NCBI RefSeq assembly: GCF_964656455.1
Contig: NC_135719.1
Span: 8,287,163-8,351,162 of the forward strand
Reading direction: 5' to 3'
Origin: Halichoerus grypus
Taxonomy: Eukaryota > Chordata > Mammalia > Carnivora > Phocidae
Length of the DNA stretch: 64,000 nt
Of the stretch, positions 46,201-58,965 are shown piece after piece (position 1 is the first letter of the stretch; each line of letters begins with the position of its first letter). The position numbers were made by a program, and so were the translations under genes. The notes beneath the pieces are model-generated. The model saw only the letters and a list, made by a program, of their open reading frames with translations, was not told the DNA's origin and made no database searches.

Positions 46201-46980
46201 GAAACAGACCATCATCGGTTGGAAAATATACATTTTAATTTATAGAAGCAAAGATCTGAGCCACCTAGAGATTTTGACTGTCTGTTCTCTAGTCTGGAGA
46301 GCGGGAGAGAGAAAGGTCACCCATCTGGTTTCCTGGGTATGATGATTCTGCTTTGCTGGGATCATCTGCCTCCGGGTCTGCCACAGGGGGAGCTTGGCTG
46401 GGCTTAGCTGTGTTGGCAGCAGGTGAAATATCAGATAGAAAGATGATAAATAATAAATGGGCCCATTTTTCATATTTGGATGGAGGGAAATGTTAATAGA
46501 GTTAGGAAAATTCTGGCTCCCTTGTTCCAAGCAGCTAGACTTTGATTATTTCAAGATTGACCATGCAGTCTCCAAAGGCCCTGGCTGGTATTTCCCTCTG
46601 CCAGAAGGGGAAGAAGAGCTGATCATGGTGGGGGAGCTGCATGCCTCAGTTCCTTTTAGAGGTTCGGCATTTATAGGTTCAACTGGCTTTTGAATTCTCT
46701 CTTGTCCTTAGGATGAGCTTGGTAGATGTGAGAGTTGCCCTCTTTCCACACTTCCTGCTTCAGGAAGAAAAAAAAAAATTATCCTACTGATATTTATCAT
46801 ACAGGGGTATGAGAACCCCCAGAGGGGCATAGGGATCTGCAGTGAGTATTCAAAGCCATTGAGTTAGCATGGCACATCTTCCAGTAGTAGAAATTTTACG
46901 CCAATAATAGAAAAGAACACATCACTTTTATATCAGAGTAAACACAGATGTGAAACAGAAGACAAAAATTCACAATTCTA
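43223..46980. other. Unassigned sequence, 3.8 kb
   Basis: Apart from an antisense MIR-core-like piece at about 43380-43470 ('aaatgacttgccttgggtcacatc') I recognise no repeat and no gene. Frames up to 96 codons (44596-44886 -, 46240-46530 -) have no family features. 46400-46560 is AT-rich, repeat-free and worth a conservation check. Confidence 0.4.
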
Positions 46981-47027
46981 GAAATAAAGCATAAACATAA
47001 AAGTTAAAACATAAAACATAAACTTTA

Positions 47028-47213
47028 GGGGCGCCTGGGTGGCTCAGTGGTTAAGTGGCTGCCTTCGGCTCAGTTTGTGATCCCAGGGTCCTGGGATGGA
47101 GCCCCACATGGGGTTCCCTGCTCAGCGGGGAGTCTGCTCCCCCGCCCCTCCCCCACTTTGCGCCCACACTCTCTCTCTCTCAAATAAATAAATAAAATCT
47201 TTAAAAAAAACCC
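47028..47213 (+). mobile_element. CAN-SINE, sense, perfect TSD
   Basis: 'ggggcgcctgggtggctcag', 'gtggctgccttcggctcag', 'gagccccacatgggg' and 'caaataaataaataaaatc'. A perfect 19-bp TSD, acataaaacataaacttta, lies at 47009-47027 and 47214-47232. Confidence 0.96.
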
Positions 47214-47232
47214 ACATAAAACATAAACTTTA

Positions 47233-47779
47233 AAGAAGGGCCCAGGCTTCCCACAAGCCTCTTTATCTACACCTCCAGATCCCTAGGGATCTCTTCTCAG
47301 TCTCCTTTGCCATTAGGTCCACATGGAGGATTGTGGTGAAAAGATGTATGAGAGGCATACTCCTACAATATCAGTGGCTGATCTAGCAGCATAAGAAAAG
47401 CAAATCGCTCTTCACTTTTCATCTCATTGTTTCCCCTTTACATATCTGTAGGACAAATATCAGGGCATGCTCCCTGTCTTCAAGGAACTGACGACCCTTA
47501 CTGGGAACTGGAGCTTTGTAGTAGGAAGTGTGGAAACAGAGGACTATCTCTTGGACACCTTACTTACTAACTAGTGGTTTGAAGAACCGGTGTTGGTTAC
47601 TGAGCTTGGAGGAATGAGTTCTTTGGTGGCAAAGGACATATTCAGTTATGTATGTCACCGTTGGTCATAATCACTAATTGCAAATGTGGAGGCTGGAAAA
47701 AATAGGTCTAGACACCTATTTTGTAACTCAGCTAATGTTCTTCAGCTGAATATTAATTGAGGAAGAATTATTTTGGAAG
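47233..47779. other. Unassigned sequence
   Basis: No gene or repeat recognised. Confidence 0.4.
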
Positions 47780-48605
47780 GATGATCACTGAGATATCAGG
47801 CTCAGGACCTCCCTGCAGAAATTCTGCTCCTGTTCTTCTCTCCTCTGCAAGCTCAGTTTTCTTCACCTCCTTATTTCTGGTAATAGTAACCCAACCAACC
47901 CAATTATCCAGGCTTGAAACGTGATCTTTAATTACCTTGTGTCTCCCATACACGTTTCCTCTGTTCCAATCCCACAGCTCATCTTCTGTTTTTGTTCACT
48001 AGATTCTAGGTTTGGTCCCTTCGAATTCTCTTTGCATCCATCTTCCACACTGATGTCAGAATGGTTTTTCTTAATTACCACTTAATTTCTTAATTATCAA
48101 TCTGATCTTCGTAATTTTCTGATCATAAGTGGCTCCTCATTGCCTACCAAAGAAAATGTAGACTCTTCAGTTGTGCCACAATGGACACAATCTCTGTAAT
48201 GTGTCTCCCTCTCCTTACCCCCCCATCTCTCTACTCAGAGCAGAGAGTGCCAATTTCCATCCCCTGAAATGCTAGCTCTATTTTGCCACACACCTTTTCC
48301 ATTGAGTCTTCCTGGAGTGCCCTCTTGCATTGGTTCTATTTAGCAGCATTTTGGAAGCCTTCAAAGAAGTCTTTCCTGGTAATCCCAGCCCATAATGTCC
48401 CGGTCTCCTTTGGAAGTTTATAATGCTATCAGAGTAACCCCAAACACTGTTGAGTTAGAAACATTTGGTCAGCAACTTTATCTCCCCAACTAGATTGAAA
48501 ACTCTAGCAAGGCAGGGAGCTTCAGTCTGGAAAGACCCCAGTGCTGAAGTAGAGTTCTTTGAATATAGTAGATGGTTAATAAATATTTGTTCAGTGGGTG
48601 ACTGG
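47780..48605 (+). mobile_element. L2, sense, 3' half
   Basis: 'tggctcctcattgcctaccaaagaaaatgtagactc', 'gaagtctttcctggtaatcccag', 'ccccaactagattgaaaactctagcaaggcaggga' and 'gatggttaataaatatttgttc' match the L2 3' ORF region through to its 3' end. Confidence 0.8.
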
Positions 48606-49749
48606 ATTTCCTACATAAGACAATATAACATAAACTTTTTAGATTTTTATTACTATTCCAAGCAACATGATATTACTTACAGAATGAATTGTTTGCTTTT
48701 TAAATGCTGCCCGAAAGAGAGATTAATTGCTCTATGGGAGATTAACCTGCATAGCAGAGAGGTGAGGCTTCAGACACAGAGTGAGAAACTAGTTTAAACT
48801 CCTAAATTAAAAATTCTGAAAAAGAAATGCTGCTTTCTTGAGCAGGCATGCCTACGTACAGCCAAGTTCAAGCTCAGTTCACATCCGAGATATCTGTCAG
48901 AAACAATATTGTTTTCACCACGACTGTTGCCGAGGCCGGTGCTGGTGTCTTTCTCCAAGTTGGAGTGAACTCTGGTTTCCATGGGGCCATCAGATCGAGT
49001 TATCTGGGAAAATAACCTGGCAGGTCGAGAGGGCTTGGTTTTCTTGTATAGCAACTAGTGTTAGGGAAAGGCACTTAAAACCAAGTACAGGATGTCTCAT
49101 TTCCAGTTTTCAAAGACAACAAAAGAGGTCTGGCCTGAGGTTAACTCACAGCTGATGGTACAACTAAATAAAAATGAATAGAAGCTATAATGCATGACTG
49201 TCAGTTGAAGGCAATTTTTTTTTAGAAATTAACAAAAGTCCCTATTTACTCATACTCGTTTTTACCTAATGTCCTATTTCTGTCCATCCGAAATAACACA
49301 AGAAACATTGGCATTTGTCCCTAAGCCCATCTTGACTGTGACAGTTCCTCAGACATCCCTTTGTTTCTGATGACCTTGACAATTTTGAGGATTCATGGTT
49401 AAATATTTTGTAGAATGTCTGTCTTTTGGGATGCAGCTGATGTTTTGTTGGACTGGTGTCATGTGTTTGGGGGAAGAGGGACCACATACATCTATGTCAA
49501 GGCTACCTCCTATCCACATGTCTTATCACTGCTATGTTAACCTTGACCACCTGGCTGAGGTAGGATTAGGGACATTTCTCCACCATAAAGTTACTCTATT
49601 TTACCACTTTCTGTACTGTATTCATTCGAAAGGAAATCACTATGCATATTCCACACTTAGAGAATGAAGGAGGAGTTATAGTCCATCTCCTTGAAGGTGG
49701 AGTAGCCACCTGAATTATTTGAAATTATTCTGCATGGGAGATTTGTATG
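48606..49749. other. Unassigned sequence
   Basis: No recognisable repeat. Frames at 48465-48797, 48838-49155 (105 codons) and 49395-49667 match nothing I know. Confidence 0.4.
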
Positions 49750-49985
49750 TTCTCCACCATTTATTTAGTCATGTATGTATTTATCCAATCATTTATTTAT
49801 ATCACAATCAATTTATATCACATTTATATAGACTTGTGTATATTTATTTTGTATTTTGGGTTATCATCCAAAATTACTTTATTTTGTTGCTATTTCATTG
49901 CTCAAATCCTTCCAGCTTTGGACATCGGGAGCTCCTTCCATTGCCTCCTATATACCTTTGACATCTTCCCATCATTTTGTGTATT

Positions 49986-49986
<1 letters not shown>

Positions 49987-50030
<44 letters not shown>

Positions 50031-50034
50031 TTTT
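49987..50034 (+). repeat. (GT)n(TA)n followed by poly-T
   Basis: gtgtgtg, then about 14 ta units, then a 13-T run. It lies inside the antisense L1M 3' UTR. Confidence 0.95.
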
Positions 50035-50102
50035 AGAAATGCTTGCTTTCTGGTACTACAAGATTCTCCAGGCTCATCTTGACTATTTCTAGTCCCAATC
50101 TT

Positions 50103-50287
50103 TTTTTTTTTTTTTTAAGATTTTATTTATTAGAGAGAGAGAGTGAACATGAGCTAGGGAGAGGGGCAGAGGGAGAAGCAGACTTCACCCAGCAGGGAGC
50201 CTGATGCAGGACTCGATCCCAGAACCCTGGGATCATGACTTAAGATGAAGGCAGATGCTTCACCGACTGAGCCACCCAGGCAACCCT
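50103..50287 (-). mobile_element. CAN-SINE, antisense
   Basis: T-run, 'aagattttatttattagagag', 'gcagggagcctgatgcagg', 'gatcatgacttaagatgaagg' and 'gactgagccacccaggcaaccc'. Diverged 14-bp TSD: ctagtcccaatctt (50089) and ccagtctcagtctt (50288). Confidence 0.92.
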
Positions 50288-51217
50288 CCAGTCTCAGTCT
50301 TAAAATCATCCATTTTCCAAGGGGCTCCAGTTCCTTTAATTGGAGAATGGCATTAGAAACCAAGATCAGGGTGCTAGGTGCTTGTTGCTATGAGGTTGTT
50401 ACTGCTTCTAGGCCTTCTGGCTATTAAAGCAAGGAAATCTAAGTCTGTGTACTCACCTATACACAGACATTTACATATACCTGTAAATATTTCGACATGT
50501 GACCGTCTCTATGAGCTAGATATGAGTTCATACAGATGTCTCCAACTATAACATATTCCCACATGGGTCATTCCAGCTTCCTCTCCTGGTTTATCTGTAA
50601 CCTACCACTCTAATAGTGAGAAACATGCTTTGTACCATCTGCCATCTATCTTTTAAATTGATTAATGCCCGTATATATCTCTAATGCTTTTAGAATTCTT
50701 AACCCATATTTCCATGAGAAATAGTTTTATCAATTAGAGTGAATTGCTATGGAGAGATCCTTTTGTTTTTAGTCCTACAGTTTCCACTCATTTCCAAAGT
50801 TACTTAGGTCAACACCTTTTCCTGAATTTTTCAGGGAGGTTGTTTCATGTATGTGTAATAGTCATATTATGTTGTCACTACCTGCTTTCCATGCTTGGAT
50901 CCCCCAACCTCCTAAATGCCCTTTTATTTTTGCATACATTAATATTCAGTCTTTGTGCTGCATCCCTTGCAACTACTGATCTATTTGCCATCATTGCGGC
51001 TTTAGCTTTTACACATGTCATATAATTGCAGTCATACAATACGTAACCTTTTCAGACTGGCTTCCTTCACTTAGTAACATACATTTAAAGTTCAACCTTG
51101 TTTTTGTTTGTCTGTTTGTTTCTGGTTTGAAAGCTCCTGCCTTCATATTATTAAAGAGTATTCCATTCTATGACTTACCACAATTTAACTATCCATTCAC
51201 CTACTGAAGAACATTTT

Positions 51218-51416
51218 TTAAAGAGATTTATTTACTTATTTGAGAGAGAAAGAGAGTGGGAGTATGCGAGTGGGGGGAAGGGCAGAGGAAGAGGGAGAGA
51301 GAATCCCCAAGCAGACTCCCCCCAAAGCATGGAGCTCCATCCCACGACCTGAGATCATGACCTGAGCTGTGAAATCGAGAGTTGGCTGCTCAGCTGACTG
51401 AGCCACACAGGTGCCC
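51218..51416 (-). mobile_element. CAN-SINE, antisense
   Basis: 'taaagagatttatttacttatttgag', 'agcagactccccccaaagcatgg', 'gagatcatgacctgagctg' and 'ctgagccacacaggtgcccc'. TSD ctgaa(g/g)(a/g)acatttt at 51204-51217 and 51417-51430, one mismatch. Confidence 0.93.
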
Positions 51417-53475
51417 CTGAAGGACATTTTGATTGCTCACGGCTTTTGGTCATTATGAATAAAACTCCCATAAACATTTGTGTGCAGGTGTTGTATGAAT
51501 ATGTTTTCAAATTAAATGAGCAAATACCCGGGTTCACAATTGCTGGATTGTATGGTAATACCAAGTCTTAGCTTTCTGAGAAACTGCCAAACTGTCTTCC
51601 AAAGTGACTGTGTGTTTTGCATTCCAACAACAATGATTTAAGAGTTCCTGTTGCTCTGTATCCTCACCAGTAGTTGGTATTCTAATTGCTTGAATTATAG
51701 CCATCCTACTAGGTAGGAAGTGGCATCTTATTGTTTTTGCATTTCCTCAATGACAAACGATGTCGAGCAGTTTTTCATATGTTTATTTGCCATCTGTATA
51801 TTTTCTCTTTTTTTTTTTTTGCCATCTGTATATTTTCTTTGCTGAGGTATCCAGATTTTTTTGCTCATTTTTTAATTGGAATGTTTGTTTTCTTATTACT
51901 GAGTTTTAGAAGGTTTTTTTGTATGTGTTGGATATAAGTCCTTTATCAGATATGTCTTTTGCAAATATTTTCTCCCAGCCTGTGTCTGTGTTCCCCCCCC
52001 CAGTTTTTATTGAGATATAATTGACGTACACCATTGTGTAAGTTTAAGGTGTACAGCATAATATACTTACATATATTGTGAAATTATTGGTGTAGTGTTT
52101 AATTAGCATCCATCATCTCATATAGATACAATAAAGAAAAAACGCAAAAAAAGAAAAAAATTCCTTGTGATGAGAGCTCTTAGGATTTACTCTTAATAAC
52201 TTTCGCATATACCATATAGCAGTGTTAACTATAGTCACCATGCTGTACGTTACCTCCCCAGTATTTACTTATCTTATAATTGGAAGTTTGTACCTTTGAC
52301 CCCCTTCCTTCAATTTCCTCTCCCCCCAACACCCACCTCTAGAAACCACCAATCTGATCTCTTTCTATGAGTTGTTTTTTGTATGCGTGGTTTTTTTTTG
52401 TGTTTTGGTTTTGGTTTTGTTTGTTTTAGATTTTATATATAAGTGAGATCATACCATATTTGTCTTTCTCTGTCTGATTTATTTCACTTAGCCGAATACC
52501 CTAAAGATCCATCCAACATTTTTTGTCCCAAATGGCAGGATTGTCTTCTATTTGATGACTGAATAATAATTTATTGTAAATATATACCACAACTTCTTTA
52601 TCCATTCTTCTGTCCATGGGCACTTAGATTGTTTCTATGTCTTGGAGATTGTAAAAGATTCTGCTATGAACGTGAGAATGCAGGTATCTTTTCCACTTAG
52701 TGTTTTCATTTACTTTGGATATATTCCAGGAAGTGAGATTGCTGGAACACAAGGCACTTCTATTTTTAATTTTCTGAGGATCCTCCATACTGTTTTCCAC
52801 AGTGGCCATACCAATTCACAATCACACTGACAGGGCACATGATTCCCTCTTATCCACATCCTCACCAGCATTTATTAACCTCTTGTCTTTTCATAGAGGT
52901 GTGCCTATCTTTTCTTTTCCTTAACAGTGTCTTTCTCAGAGTAGCTTATAATATGAGTAAGGTCCACCTTATCAATGTATTCATGAGTCATGCTATTTGT
53001 CTCATCTTTGAAAACTTATCGTGGAACTCAACATCACATAGATTTTCTCCTATATTTTCTTTTTATAAAATTTTTACTAAAAAATTTATATTTTTGCATT
53101 TTACATTTTAGTCAATGATCCATTCTGAATTAATTTTTTATAAGTTGTAAGGTTTATATCTAGGTTCTGGGTTCCTTGTTTTGTTTTGTTTATATAACAT
53201 CCACTAGTTCTAGCACCTGTTTTTGAAAAGATTTTGTATACCTGGGATAAATTCCACTTCATCATAGTGCATAGTCTTTCAGATGTTGTGGATTTGACTT
53301 GTTAATATTTTTTGAGGATATTTGTATCTATGTTTATGAAAGATATATCTGCAGGGTTTTTTTTCCTCCTAATATCTTTATCTGGTTTTGATATTAAGGT
53401 AATGCTGCCCTAATACAATGAGTTAGGAAATCTGTCTCTGGTTTTATTTGCTGGAAGAGATTGTAAAGGATTGGT

Positions 53476-53674
53476 TTTTTTTTTTTAAGATTTTATTTAT
53501 TTATTTGACAGAGAGAGACACAGCAAGAGAGGGAACACAAGCAGGGGGAGTGGGAGAGGGAGAAGCAGGCTTCCCGTGGAGTAGGGAGCCTGACGCGGCG
53601 CTCAATCCCAGGACCCTGGGATCATGACCCGAGCCAAAGGCAGACGCTTAACGACTGAGCCACCCAGGAGCCCC
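53476..53674 (-). mobile_element. CAN-SINE, antisense, perfect TSD
   Basis: 'aagattttatttatttatttgacag', 'gcaggcttcccgtggagtagg', 'gatcatgacccgagccaaagg' and 'gactgagccacccaggagcccc'. 12-bp TSD taaaggattggt at 53464-53475 and 53675-53686. Confidence 0.95.
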
Positions 53675-56115
53675 TAAAGGATTGGTATTATTTCATCCCT
53701 AAATGTTGGTATAATGTCCATTGGACTGGTACTTATAATATGTTTTTCTTTTATGATATTGGCAATTTGCATCTCCTTTCTTTCTTCATTGTTTAACCCA
53801 AACTGAGGTTTATCAGGTTTTTTTTATCAATTTTTTTTTGAAAAACAACTATAGTTTCATTGGTTTTCTCTAATGTTTTCCTATTTTCATTTTCATTGAT
53901 AACTGTTGTAATTTTTCTTCTTTCTTTTTTTTTTTTTCTACTTGTTTTAGGATTAAGTTTTTCCTCTCTTTATAGTTTCCTAAAATGATAGATTAGATTT
54001 TGTTACTGATTTTGTATCTTTCTTTTTTTCTAATACATGCATTAAATGTTACAAATTTCTCTGTAAGCACTACTTTTGATGCATCCCACAAATTTTGGTA
54101 AGTTGAATTTTCATTTTCACTCAGTTGAATATATTTTAATTTTTTTTGAAAATTTTTTGGTCCATTCATTATTTAGAACTGTGTTGTTTACTTTCCAAAT
54201 ATTTGATAATTTTCTGGTTTGCTTTCTGTTACTGATTTGTAGTTTAATTCCATTGTGGTCTAAGAACATATTTTGCATGATTCCTATTCTTTTACTTTAT
54301 TAATGTTCCAGGTGAGCTTAAGAAGGATGTGTCTTCTGGTTTTGTTGGATGGATTGTTCTATAAATGTCAATGAGATAAGTTAATTGATAGTGCTGTTCA
54401 GATCATTTATATCTTTGCTGATTTTCTTGCTGGTTAATATATCAATTACTGGCAGAACTGTGTTGAAGTCTCTAATTATAAAAGTGAATTTATCTATTTG
54501 TCAGTTTTATCAGTTTTTGCCTCATGTACTTAGAAGCTCTGTTGTTAGGTGCATATATTTTCAACATTATTATGCCTTATTGGAGAATTGACTCCTTTTT
54601 CATTATACAGTGTCTTCTATTTATTCCTAGTAATCTTCCTTGCTCTAGAGTTAGCTTTGTCTGAAATTAATATGGCTACTTGAACTTTCTTTTGATTGGT
54701 GTTAGCATGATATATCTTTTCCCATTCCTTTACTTTTAACTTATATAACTCTTTGTTTTCAGTGTGGGTTACTGGTAGTCAACATAGAGTTGTGTTTCAA
54801 TTTTTAGTCATTCTGACAAACGTTGATCTTTAAGTTGTTGTATTTATACTATTCACACTTAAGGTGATTATCCATATACTTGTTTTTGACTGTTTTCTAT
54901 TTGATGCCTTTGTCCTTTGTTTCTTTTTCTCCCTTTTTATGATTTATCTGGCTTTATATGAGCATTTTATGTGATTCCAGTGCATTTTCTTACTTAGCAT
55001 ATCAATTGTCTTAACATTTTAAAAATTTAGTAGTTGCTCCAGAGTTTGCAGTATACATTTACAACTAATACAAGTCAACTTCAGATGACCCTATATTGCT
55101 TCAGGTTTAGTGCCGGTACTTTATAACATGTATTCTCAAATCCTCCCTCTATCCCTTGCAATATTGCTGTCATTCACTTCCATTATACATAAATTATATA
55201 CTATAATCACCCAATTAATACTACCATTATTACTTTAAAAACTAATCTTTTAGATCAATTACAAATAATGAAACTAATTTTTTTTTCTTACATCAATTCC
55301 TTCTATTATGTTCTTCTTTTCTTTATGGAGATTCAAAATTCTGACCTATGCCATTGTCTTTCTGACTAAAAACTGTCTTTCAACACTTCTTGCAGAGAAG
55401 ATCTGCTCATGAAGAATTTGATCAATTTTTACTTGTCTGAGTAAGCCTTCATTTCTTCTTCCTTTTTCAATACTAGTTTTACTGCATGTAACTCTAGGTT
55501 GTATTTTTTTCTTTCAATACTTCAAAATTTCAGTCCATTCTCTTTTTGCTTGCATGGTTTCTGATGAGAAGTATGTCGTAATTCTCATTCTTGTTCATCT
55601 AAAAGTGAGGTACTTTTCTCTCTTTCAAAGTTTTCTCAATGCTTTTGGTTTATGAAGTTTCAATATCATAAGACTAGATGTGCATGTATTTATCCTATTA
55701 AGTATCCTTTGAGCTTCTTGATCTTTGGTTTGGGTGTATTTTATTAATTCTGGAAAGTTTCAGCCATTATTACTTCAAAACTCCATTCTCTCTGTTTGCC
55801 TTCTTACCTTCCAGTTACACATGTTACATCTATAGAATTTTTTCTAGAGTTCTTGAAATGTCTGTTTTTTTTTTTTTTCATTCATTTTCTTTGCATCTCA
55901 GTTTGAGGAGTTTCTTTTCACTAATATTAAGCTCTGATTCTGTTCTTAGTCATTTTTAGTCTACTGATGAGCCCATCAAAGGTATTCTTCATTCCTGACC
56001 ATGTTTTTGATTTATAGAATTCCTCTTTGATTCTTTTTTTAGTATTTCTATTTTTCTCCTTATGTTAACTATTTGTTCTTCCATAATGCCTACTTTATTT
56101 TCCATTAGAACCTTT

Positions 56116-56311
56116 TTTTTAAAGATTTTATTTATTTATTTGACAGAGAGAGAGAGACAGCGAGAGAGGGAACACAAGCAGGGGGAGTGGGAGAGGGAGA
56201 AGCAGGCTTCCTGCTGAGTGGGGAGCCCGATGTGGGGCTCGATTCCAGGACCCTGAGATCATGACCTGAGCCGAAGGCAGACACCTAACGACTGAGCCAC
56301 CCAGGCGCCCC
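56116..56311 (-). mobile_element. CAN-SINE, antisense, perfect TSD
   Basis: 'aagattttatttatttatttgacag', 'gcaggcttcctgctgagtgg', 'gatcatgacctgagccgaagg' and 'gactgagccacccaggcgccc'. 15-bp TSD tccattagaaccttt at 56101-56115 and 56312-56326. Confidence 0.96.
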
Positions 56312-57050
56312 TCCATTAGAACCTTTAAAAATTTAATCATAGTCATTTAAAATTCCTTGGCTGATAATTTTAATATTGTGTTATATCTGAGTCTTGTTCT
56401 GATGATTGATTTGTCTCCCCAGACTATGTTCTTTTAGGTGTGGCTTGTAATTTTTTTGTTAAAAGCTAGTTGTGTTGAATCAGGTAATAAGAAGTGATAT
56501 AAATAAGCCTTTAATGTGAGGGTTTTTGTTAACCTGGTTATAAGAAGGGTTGTGTTTAATATTTGTTATAGCTGTAGGTACCAAAGACTTCCAATTCCTA
56601 TAATAGCTGTGTTTTTATTTCCTCCAGACTTTGCGTTCCCCTAAGTACTTCTCCTTAAAGTCTGTGTTTTGCCCTTGTTTCAGCTATAATCCACTGCATT
56701 TATAATGTAGCCCTGTTGTGGTAGTGGTCAGTGTGGGTGGGTAGGGAGCATTGTACAGTCTTCCTGTTAAGTCACAGTCTTTTAGTTGACTTATGTCTCA
56801 GGGTTGTATTTTCCACAATTGACTCTCTTCAGTGGCATAGTTTTTTTGTTTGTTTGTTTTTCCTCTAGATCTCAAATTGCTTCCTTAGATGCAATGTTCT
56901 CAATCCATTTCCTTGAAACTCTGACTCCCTATTGAATATTTTTCCTCTTAGGTGAGACAAGAACCCTGAAGGGGACAGGAATAGAAGGAATTACCTTCCT
57001 GGCATAAGTCTTTGGCAAAGACTTCCCCTGGAGAGTGGGATTTTGTTATT

Positions 57051-57269
57051 AAAAGTCTTTGAGTATATTTCACAATGTTTACTCTTCCCCTTTCCCTGCC
57101 CGACCAAGGAAAGGATATTTCTCAAAACCCCATACAAGAACTGGGTTGGGTACCTGGAGATAAAGCCCATGAATATATGGGAGCCCTCCCTTCAAGACAA
57201 TGGTCTTCAGGAGTTTCTCACTCTCATGCTTATTCACATTCACCCTCCTGCAATTCATCAAATTTGCTA
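57051..57269. other. Unassigned sequence between L1M and LTR
   Basis: May belong to the neighbouring LTR's start region; not recognised. The 114-codon frame at 57043-57387 is not a known protein. Confidence 0.4.
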
Positions 57270-57830
57270 CTTAAGTGTCTCTATCAGAGGTCCCCAAGAC
57301 CACCCCAGGTTCAATAAGTTAATAGAAGTACTCACAAGACCCAGCAATCATCATACAGCTATGATTTATTATAGTCAAGTGATATAAAGGAAAATTATCA
57401 AAAGGAAAAGATGTATGGGTAAAGTCTGGAAGAAACCAGGCACAAGCTTCACAGAGCACTCTCCCAGACAAGGCACACAGGATGCTCTCAATTCCTATGC
57501 AATGAGTGTTACAATGCATATTAAACATTGCCTCTAAGGGAAGCTCGTTAGAAAGTCTGTGCCAAAGGTTTTTATTGGGGTCACCCTCTGCCTAGCACAT
57601 ATCAAAGTTTTAGTCTCCCAGAAGGAAAACAGGTGTCAGCATAAACCACCTGGTTTATACCAACAGTCTAAGCACAGTGGGCACTATTGTCAGTTCTGGG
57701 AATGGTGAAAACCCTTTTAAAATGAAAGTTCCCAGACACCAGCCAAGGACCAACCCTGCAGGCAGGTCTTTTTAAGGCTAGCAATCTCAGGCCAGCTGTG
57801 TTAACTGTTCTGCACATTGTTCCTACCAGT
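57270..57830 (-). mobile_element. Old endogenous-retrovirus LTR, antisense
   Basis: 'gaggtccccaagaccaccccaggttc', 'cagctatgatttattatag', 'agaaaccaggcacaagcttcacagag', 'aggtttttattggggtcacc', 'ctcccagaaggaaaacagg' and 'cataaaccacctggtttatacc' form a well-preserved LTR-type repeat. It is non-coding here, and the family name is not assigned. A shorter relative lies at 29150-29400. Confidence 0.65.
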
Positions 57831-58779
57831 TTGTGATTCCAGTGGCTTCTGCTGCAAGCAAGCAGATTTCAGTGGCTCTATCTCTCTGGATTTGGCTGTC
57901 TCCCAAGATTTCAGGCTAGTAGTTTATCCTATAACCTCGGTTTTCAGAGACGTCTAAGAAAAGTCATTGCTTTTCAGTTTTTCCAGCTTTTTCTTGTTGG
58001 AAGTATGGGAATGACGGGTTCCAAGCTCTTTATATGTCAGAGCTGAAACTAGAAGTCCCAGGGAGCGATTTTCATATCATAAATTCTCCTTGAGAAATGT
58101 TCTTACAATAAATCTAGTGTTGTAGTTAACAACAGGCAGGTCTTTCTCTTCTCCTTGGATGGGGGGGAAACTAAACAAAAAAGAAAAATACAGAAAAGAA
58201 TGTCCAGAGGGTGTATATGTGTGTGTGTGTGTGTGGTCAAATAGCAACATCTGTCAATTCTTAAAGAATTCTCACTGTCTACATACTAAAACCCTCTGGG
58301 GGGATTTCTATAGGATACTTGTTTCAACCCCATTCAAAACCAACTAAATAAAAATTTAGGGAGTGGGGCTCAGTCGTTGTTGTTTTTTTAATCCTCCCAC
58401 ATTTAAAAAAATGTAAAATCAGCTTAAAAACAACAGTTGATAGAAAAGAATCAGGGAAGCTAAATCTTAATAAAGAAGGGAGAAAAACTTCTTATGAATG
58501 AAATCACTGGTCTAAGATTGATCTGTCTCTCCCAGCTCAGCTTAGGCTGGGAACTAGCAAGCCCTGTCAGTTCAGCAGAGGCTGGAGAGGGTATGCTGGC
58601 AATATCTTTCCCACAAGGTCACCTTGCTCGATGCAGAAGGACAAATATCAAGCATGGGTCACAAATAATAGAGATGATATTCATCAAAGAAGAAATGATC
58701 ATCTGAGCTCATTAACCAGGAGAGCCAGAGGAAAGATGGTACCTGAGATGTAGCAACAACCAGCAGATGAAGAATGGGA
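57831..58779. other. Unassigned sequence with a (GT)n run
   Basis: (GT)n at about 58211-58236; no gene. Confidence 0.45.
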
Positions 58780-58965
58780 ATAAATAGCAGCAATCATGAG
58801 ATGAGTTTAAATATATAGCAGATTTTTATAACTAACGCATACGGTGTACGCAAATTATGTACAGGTGTATAGATAAGTGAAGTGTATGGTCCAACCTTAC
58901 TTTCAGGAGATAATCTTAAAGAAACAACATTTCATATACACATACAGGAATGCTCATGATAATTG
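58780..58965 (+). mobile_element. Old L1 3' fragment, left part
   Basis: 'gagataatcttaaagaaacaac', 'catatacacatacaggaatgctcatgataattg' resembles the sense L1M 3' region and appears to continue at 59361. Confidence 0.5.

Larger units (their letters stand above)
49750..51990 (-). mobile_element. Old L1M, 3' UTR and ORF2 C-terminal part, antisense
   Basis: 'gacatcgggagctccttcc', 'ttctccaggctcatcttgac', 'ccagttcctttaattggagaatggcattagaaaccaagatc' (3' UTR), then 'ttgcaactactgatctatttgcc', 'atgaataaaactcccataaac', 'aactgccaaactgtcttccaaagtg' and 'tttgcaaatattttctccc' (ORF2 C-terminal part). Two SINEs interrupt it. Confidence 0.8.
51998..57050 (-). mobile_element. Old L1M, nearly full length with deletions, antisense
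   Basis: From its 3' end: 'agtttttattgagatataattgacg' and 'tgttaactatagtcaccatgctgtac' (3' UTR). Then 'ttcttctgtccatgggcacttag' and 'ctgttttccacagtggccatacc' (ORF2 C-terminus), and 'gatccattctgaattaatttttt' and 'aaaaacaactatagtttc' (RT region). Then 'tgtcttctatttattcctagtaatcttccttgc' (endonuclease region), 'tttctgatgagaagtatgtcg', and 5' UTR-like text to about 57000. Internal deletions are apparent near 52900 and 53230. No frame survives. It follows a C-run at 51991-51997 and probably inserted into the L1M at 49750-51990. Confidence 0.75.
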
